Shown: piece by piece, positions 14,990 through 18,441 of the stretch
How the letters are laid out: every line of letters begins with the position of its first letter
How positions within the stretch are numbered: the stretch's first letter is position 1
Source of the DNA: Candidatus Delongbacteria bacterium
Lineage (GTDB): Bacteria > UBA4055
Length of the DNA stretch: 18,441 nt
Direction: 5' to 3'
Assembly: GCA_016937995.1 (NCBI GenBank)
Contig: JAFGVM010000044.1
Span: 1-18,441 of the forward strand
Translations under genes and position numbers: made by a program
The notes under the pieces: model-generated
Database searches by the model: none
Told to the model about the DNA's origin: nothing
The model's input: the letters and a program-made list of their open reading frames with translations, nothing else

Positions 14990-15427
14990 ATGCTGGAACT
15001 CAGTTTGGTTATGGTGAAACCGCATGCTTTTAATAAAAAGAAACTTGGTAAAATTGTTTCTATGCTGGAACAGAATGAATTCTCAATTGTTGGTCTAAAA
15101 TCCATAAAATTATCTAAGGAACTTGCTCGAAGATTTTATTTTGTTCATGAGGGAAAAGAGTTCTTTGAAAGATTGATAACCTATATGAGCTCAGACACGA
15201 TCGCAGCGATCTGTGTACAAAAAGAGAATTGTGTAAAAGACCTGAGAAAATTAGTCGGTGCTACTGACCCTACTAAAGCAGCGGAAGGAACTATTAGAAG
15301 AGAAGTCGGTGAGAATGTTGAAGCGAACGGTGTTCATGCTTCTGATTGTATCGAAAATGCGAAGAAAGAGATCAGATTTTTCTTTTCTGATATCGAATTA
15401 TTTTCATTCCAATACCTGGATTACTAA
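14990..15427 (+). CDS. ndk: Nucleoside diphosphate kinase
   Basis: A 145-residue enzyme that moves the gamma phosphate between nucleoside triphosphates and diphosphates. VMVKPHAF (7-14) is the N-terminal motif with the ATP-contacting K10. ATDPTKAAEGTIRREVG (91-107) is the nucleotide loop. NGVHASD (113-119) holds the catalytic H116. The length is typical. It is the last gene of the arcC-kor operon and is followed by an intrinsic terminator 22 bases later. Its place beside carbamate kinase and the kor genes suggests a role in balancing GTP and ATP formed by substrate-level phosphorylation (inference). A GGAG ribosome binding site precedes the ATG. Confidence 0.96.
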   Translation: MLELSLVMVKPHAFNKKKLGKIVSMLEQNEFSIVGLKSIKLSKELARRFYFVHEGKEFFERLITYMSSDTIAAICVQKENCVKDLRKLVGATDPTKAAEGTIRREVGENVEANGVHASDCIENAKKEIRFFFSDIELFSFQYLDY

Positions 15428-15449
15428 TATTAAAAGAAGCATTTTTACT

Positions 15450-15475
15450 AAGGCAGGTTTTTCCTGCCTTTTTTT
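15450..15475 (+). terminator. Intrinsic terminator of arcC-korDABC-ndk operon
   Basis: An 8-bp stem, AAGGCAGG with CCTGCCTT, a T5 loop and a run of T residues. It lies 22 bases after the ndk stop and before the lol promoter. Confidence 0.93.
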
Positions 15476-15493
15476 ATGTCCCTTTTTATTCCG

Positions 15494-15522
15494 TTGTAAT
15501 AAATCATTAAAGATATTATATT
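15494..15522 (+). promoter_or_regulatory. Sigma-70 promoter of lolC/E-lolD-mcsA
   Basis: TTGTAA (15494-15499), 17 bases, TATATT (15517-15522), between the ndk terminator and the permease gene. The predicted start near 15529 gives a leader of about 30 bases. Confidence 0.55.
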
Positions 15523-15558
15523 TATTAGGTTAATAACTATTACAGGTTGATCGTATAT

Positions 15559-16782
15559 ATGTCATCATTTGAATTTTTCATTGCAAAGAGATACATAAAA
15601 AGCAAAAGTAAGACAGCTTTTATTTCAACTATTACATACATTTCTTTCTTCGGAATTATGCTTGGTGTCGCCGTTTTGAGTATCGTAATGTCTGTAATGA
15701 ACGGTTTTGAGACTGAGGTAAAGACAAGGTTCATTGCAAATGATTCACATCTGAGATTAAGAGCTTTCAGGGACAGACCTTTTGAATACAATGAAAAAGT
15801 AAGAGCAGTTATTAAATCTGACTCTACAATAACTGGAGCATCACCGTATATCGAAATGTACAGCATGGTCAAAAGTAATGACTATACTGAAGGTGCTTTG
15901 GTAAGAGGTATAGATGTTGATACTATCCAGGACACTTCTCCTTTGAAAAGTCAGCTCATTGCAGGCAGTTTTGAGTTCGAGAATGATAGCAATGAATATC
16001 CGGGTATCATTTTAGGAAAAGGACTTGCTGATAAGACCGGAACTATTCCGGGAGATGTTATAAGAATAATATCCCCTGCTCTAAGTTCAACATTCTCACA
16101 ACCTCCTGTAAAATCATTTCAGGTCACAGGTGTATTTGAAACAGGACTTGCTGAAATAGACGGTGGACTTTGCTATATTGCTTTATCTCACGCACAAAAA
16201 TTATATAAAATGCCCGATAAGGTCAACGGTGTTTATCTCAAACTATCATCTCTTGACCATACTGATAGAACAAAAGAGAAATTGAATCAGGAACTTGAAT
16301 TTCCTATGAACTGTATAAGCTGGAAAGATCTTCACAGTAATCTGTTCGCGTGGTTCGAGATCGAGAAAATGATGATGGCAACTATACTCAGCTTGATAAT
16401 TATCATAGCGGCTTTTAATATTCTGTCTAGTTTAATTATGATAGTGATGGAGAAAAAACAGGAAGTCGGGATACTAATGGCAATGGGAGCAAATAAATAT
16501 CAGGTAATGAGAATATTTATATATCAGGGTATGATCATAGGAGTCATAGGAACTATTCTCGGGCTTGTAATCGGTATCGGTATAAGCTGGTTGCAACTGG
16601 AATATCAGATAGTATCCTTACCGGGAGATATCTACTTTATCACTGCACTTCCTGTACAGATGAAGTTAAATGATTTTGTTATTATCGGTCTGGTTTCATT
16701 GGTACTGACCTTTTTATCTACAATATACCCTTCACGCCAGGCAAGTAAAATGCTTCCTGCAGAAACAATAAGGAATGAATGA
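15559..16782 (+). CDS. Lipoprotein-releasing ABC transporter permease (LolC/LolE/LolF family)
   Basis: An inner-membrane permease of about 407 residues. With LolD it extracts lipoproteins from the inner membrane for delivery to the outer membrane. The start FFIAKRYIKSKSK is the family hallmark. TM1 (about 20-48) is followed by a large periplasmic domain (about 50-260). Three more TM segments follow, beginning with MMATILSLIIIIAAFNILSS, and the protein ends in PSRQASKMLPAETIRNE, typical of FtsX-like permeases. I prefer ATG at 15559. The in-frame TTG at 15547 would sit directly on AGG with no spacing. Only one permease gene is present. If no second copy exists, it may work as a homodimer (LolF type). 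It overlaps or touches lolD. Confidence 0.88.
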   Translation: MSSFEFFIAKRYIKSKSKTAFISTITYISFFGIMLGVAVLSIVMSVMNGFETEVKTRFIANDSHLRLRAFRDRPFEYNEKVRAVIKSDSTITGASPYIEMYSMVKSNDYTEGALVRGIDVDTIQDTSPLKSQLIAGSFEFENDSNEYPGIILGKGLADKTGTIPGDVIRIISPALSSTFSQPPVKSFQVTGVFETGLAEIDGGLCYIALSHAQKLYKMPDKVNGVYLKLSSLDHTDRTKEKLNQELEFPMNCISWKDLHSNLFAWFEIEKMMMATILSLIIIIAAFNILSSLIMIVMEKKQEVGILMAMGANKYQVMRIFIYQGMIIGVIGTILGLVIGIGISWLQLEYQIVSLPGDIYFITALPVQMKLNDFVIIGLVSLVLTFLSTIYPSRQASKMLPAETIRNE

Positions 16783-16783
16783 T

Positions 16784-17446
16784 ATGTTATTGAAAGTACA
16801 AGATCTATATAAAAGTTATCAGCTCAGCAAAAGAGATATTCCTGTTCTAAAAGGTGTCAATCTTGAACTTGAACAGGGTGAGATCATTGCCATAATGGGA
16901 AAAAGCGGTGCGGGTAAATCGACATTGTTGAATATTATCGGAACACTTGATAAACCCCAGAAAGGTATTATTGAATTCAATGGTGAGAACATTCTTAAGT
17001 ATTCAGAGAAACAACTGGCTAATTTCAGGAATAAGAACATTGGTTTTGTATTTCAATTCCATTATCTACTTCCTGAATTCACTGCTCTGGAAAATATTAT
17101 GCTTCCAGGACTCATAAGAGGTGAAAATATGCCTGATTTAAGAGGACGTGCAAAAAAATTACTACAATTAATAGAACTTTCTGACAGAGAAGAACATAGA
17201 AGTGGAGAACTTTCCGGTGGTGAACAGCAGAGAATCGCATTTGCACGAGCTTTGATAAATAAACCTTCACTGATACTTGCAGATGAACCTTCCGGGAATC
17301 TGGATAATACTTCATCAGAGAAGCTGCATGATATTATGTGGTCTTTTGCCAGAGAGAACAATACCTCGTTTATCGTAGTAACACATGATGAGGCACTTGC
17401 AAAGAAAGCGGATAGAATCATTAACATTATAGACGGAGTTATCTAA
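16784..17446 (+). CDS. lolD: Lipoprotein-releasing ABC transporter ATPase
   Basis: A 220-residue ATPase with all ABC motifs: Walker A GKSGAGKST (39-47), the Q-loop at Q91, signature LSGGEQQR (143-150), Walker B LILADEPSGNLD (163-174) and the switch histidine in VVTHDE. The sequence is closest in style to LolD/MacB-type ATPases, and it directly follows the permease. I choose the ATG at 16784, because AAGGA lies 9 bases before it. The ATG at 16775 overlaps the permease stop and has no spacing from AAGGA. Its stop codon overlaps the mcsA start (TAATG). Confidence 0.92.
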   Translation: MLLKVQDLYKSYQLSKRDIPVLKGVNLELEQGEIIAIMGKSGAGKSTLLNIIGTLDKPQKGIIEFNGENILKYSEKQLANFRNKNIGFVFQFHYLLPEFTALENIMLPGLIRGENMPDLRGRAKKLLQLIELSDREEHRSGELSGGEQQRIAFARALINKPSLILADEPSGNLDNTSSEKLHDIMWSFARENNTSFIVVTHDEALAKKADRIINIIDGVI

Positions 17447-17964
17447 TGAAATGTGATAAATGTGGAGCTCCAAACGTAGTGACGAAAATAGTAATACAGG
17501 GTGAAAAGGAAGCTGAAGAGCTGAACCTGTGTCCTGCATGTTTTCAGAACTTTATCAAAGAACATCCGGAAATAAAGAACGGGCAAATGGGTAAATCCCT
17601 GAATGAATTTTTACTTGGAACTTTGAATTTGTTCAGCTCAGGCTCGAACAAAGATATTTCTCATCTACACAATGATGTTGGATCTACTATCAAAACCTGT
17701 GCAAATTGCGGAACAGGTATCGATAGAGTTACCAAATCAAACAGAGTCGGTTGTCCAGACTGTTATGAAGTTTTTGCTGTGGAGATTGATGATATTTTAC
17801 ATGAAGAGATCGGAAATAACAGACTTACACTAGACTATGATACACAATCAAAAGAAGAAAAAGTATTCATTCTTAGAGATAAATTAAATTCTGCAGTGAA
17901 AGATGAGGATTACGAACTTGCAGCATTACTTCGTGACGAAATAAAGAAAATAAATAGGGATTAG
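17446..17964 (+). CDS. mcsA: McsA-like zinc-finger / UVR-motif protein
   Basis: A 172-residue protein with four CxxC pairs (C3/C6, C29/C32, C85/C88, C103/C106). A C-terminal UVR motif (about 137-171) includes LRDKLNSAVKDEDYELAALLRDEI. This is the layout of McsA, the activator of the protein arginine kinase McsB in Clp-dependent proteolysis and metal/heat stress. mcsB normally follows mcsA. Here the next gene is an unrelated exported protein, so the partner must be elsewhere or missing. The gene is coupled to lolD by a 1-base overlap. Its last three codons (N-R-D) and the TAG stop lie inside a heptamer repeat, which suggests that the repeat reshaped the gene's 3' end. Confidence 0.85.
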   Translation: MKCDKCGAPNVVTKIVIQGEKEAEELNLCPACFQNFIKEHPEIKNGQMGKSLNEFLLGTLNLFSSGSNKDISHLHNDVGSTIKTCANCGTGIDRVTKSNRVGCPDCYEVFAVEIDDILHEEIGNNRLTLDYDTQSKEEKVFILRDKLNSAVKDEDYELAALLRDEIKKINRD

Positions 17965-18037
17965 AGAATAGGGATTAGGGGTTAGTTTGTTTGAAATTAT
18001 ACTGCAAACTAATCCCTAGCCCCTAACCTCTATCCCC
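17953..18037. repeat. Heptamer repeats, copies C and D, forming an inverted pair
   Basis: Two arrays of 7-base AGGGATT-type units face each other. The plus-strand array (17953-17989) begins with the direct repeat AATAGGGATTAG (17953-17964 and 17967-17978) and ends in TTAGTTTG. The minus-strand array (18037-18005) ends in the same TTAGTTTG. The arms fold into a stem of about 20 pairs (17969-17989 with 18005-18025; 1 mismatch, 2 G-U) around a 15-base loop. No T-run follows, so it is not a classic terminator, but it could stabilise or stop the mcsA transcript. The left edge encodes the end of mcsA. Confidence 0.75.
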
Positions 18038-18059
18038 TTGATTAAAACAGGAGGCATAT

Positions 18060-18434
18060 ATGAAAAAATTATCAACAACTATACTAATCCTTATGATCTC
18101 AATTATCGCTTTTGCTCAGGAATCATCATGGCAACAGTCTGAAACTATCAACATACAGCTTGGTGTCAGAGACAAGAATTCTAATCTTGCTTCTTATGAA
18201 GCTACTTTTAAAGTTACTGAGACTAATACCGACAAAGCTGTTGAAACAACTATCACAGTTACAGCAGACCAGTGGGGATTTGTTAATTTTCCTGAAGATT
18301 TTGGTGTAGATGCTTTAAAAGGTGATTATGACTGGACCTGTACTGTAGCAGGAAAAATTGTTACTTATGGGAAGTTCGATTTTAAAAAGACCGGAAACAT
18401 GGCCAGAGTTTTGACCTATAAGAAGATTAAGTAA
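18060..18434 (+). CDS. Small exported protein of unknown function
   Basis: A 124-residue protein with a clear signal peptide (MKKLSTTILILMISIIAFAQ, cleavage probably after AFA) and a mature part of about 104 residues. The mature part is rich in T, V and aromatic residues in alternating patterns (ATFKVTETNTD, VETTITVTADQWGFVNFP), which suggests a small beta-sandwich such as an Ig/fibronectin-like or carboxypeptidase-regulatory-like fold. I do not recognise the family. The ribosome binding site is strong (AGGAGG, 6 bases before ATG), unlike most neighbours, so it may be well expressed. It follows mcsA after a 95-base gap filled by the repeat hairpin. Whether it belongs to the same transcript is unclear. 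Confidence 0.75.
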   Translation: MKKLSTTILILMISIIAFAQESSWQQSETINIQLGVRDKNSNLASYEATFKVTETNTDKAVETTITVTADQWGFVNFPEDFGVDALKGDYDWTCTVAGKIVTYGKFDFKKTGNMARVLTYKKIK

Positions 18435-18441
18435 AGTCAGA

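Noticed and set aside
17953-18037. CRISPR-like array
   Set aside because: The repeats are 7 bases with no spacers, and no cas genes are present.

Overview
The window is an A+T-rich bacterial chromosome segment with dense, operon-like gene packing. It looks like an anaerobe with a Gram-negative-type envelope. It encodes a Lol-type lipoprotein ABC transporter and several exported proteins with signal peptides. It also encodes a four-subunit 2-oxoacid:ferredoxin oxidoreductase, a carbamate kinase and, as I read it, a selenoprotein. The eukaryote-like (type 2) isoleucyl-tRNA synthetase, the long PurS-fused PurL and the signal-peptide style would fit an FCB-type or candidate phylum such as Cloacimonadota or Delongbacteria. 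That placement is inference only. Four intergenic regions carry good sigma-70 promoters (TTGnnn-N17-TATATT).

Left arm (about 1-10,700, all minus strand). In transcription order from the right: purL and a PDZ/radical-SAM DUF512 protein (one operon); a HesB/IscA-like gene at 6129-6440 that is read through an in-frame TGA; a 443-residue exported protein with an internal duplication; a truncated kinase C-terminus; an exported DUF4412-like protein; ileS; and a TraR/DksA zinc-finger protein. The HesB-like gene has its own promoter, a terminator just after its stop, and a SECIS-like hairpin starting at the TGA. It is split by the TGA, so ordinary ORF calling misses it.

Divergent intergenic region (10,668-11,079). 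It holds promoters in both directions, a heptamer repeat and an intrinsic terminator placed between the plus-strand promoter and the first plus-strand gene.

Right arm (about 11,080-18,441, all plus strand). The operon arcC-korD-korA-korB-korC-ndk couples ATP formation from carbamoyl phosphate, ferredoxin-dependent oxidation of 2-oxoglutarate (or a related 2-oxoacid) and nucleotide phosphate exchange. It ends at a clear terminator. A second promoter drives lolC/E-lolD-mcsA, followed by a small exported protein with a strong ribosome binding site.

The most notable items are the unannotated HesB-type selenoprotein with its SECIS, and a family of degenerate 7-bp-period repeats at three loci. Two of these loci form the 3' ends of genes, and one abuts a truncated gene. 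A candidate small RNA with a CUCCUCCUCC tract and its own terminator (about 6023-6088) is also worth checking.
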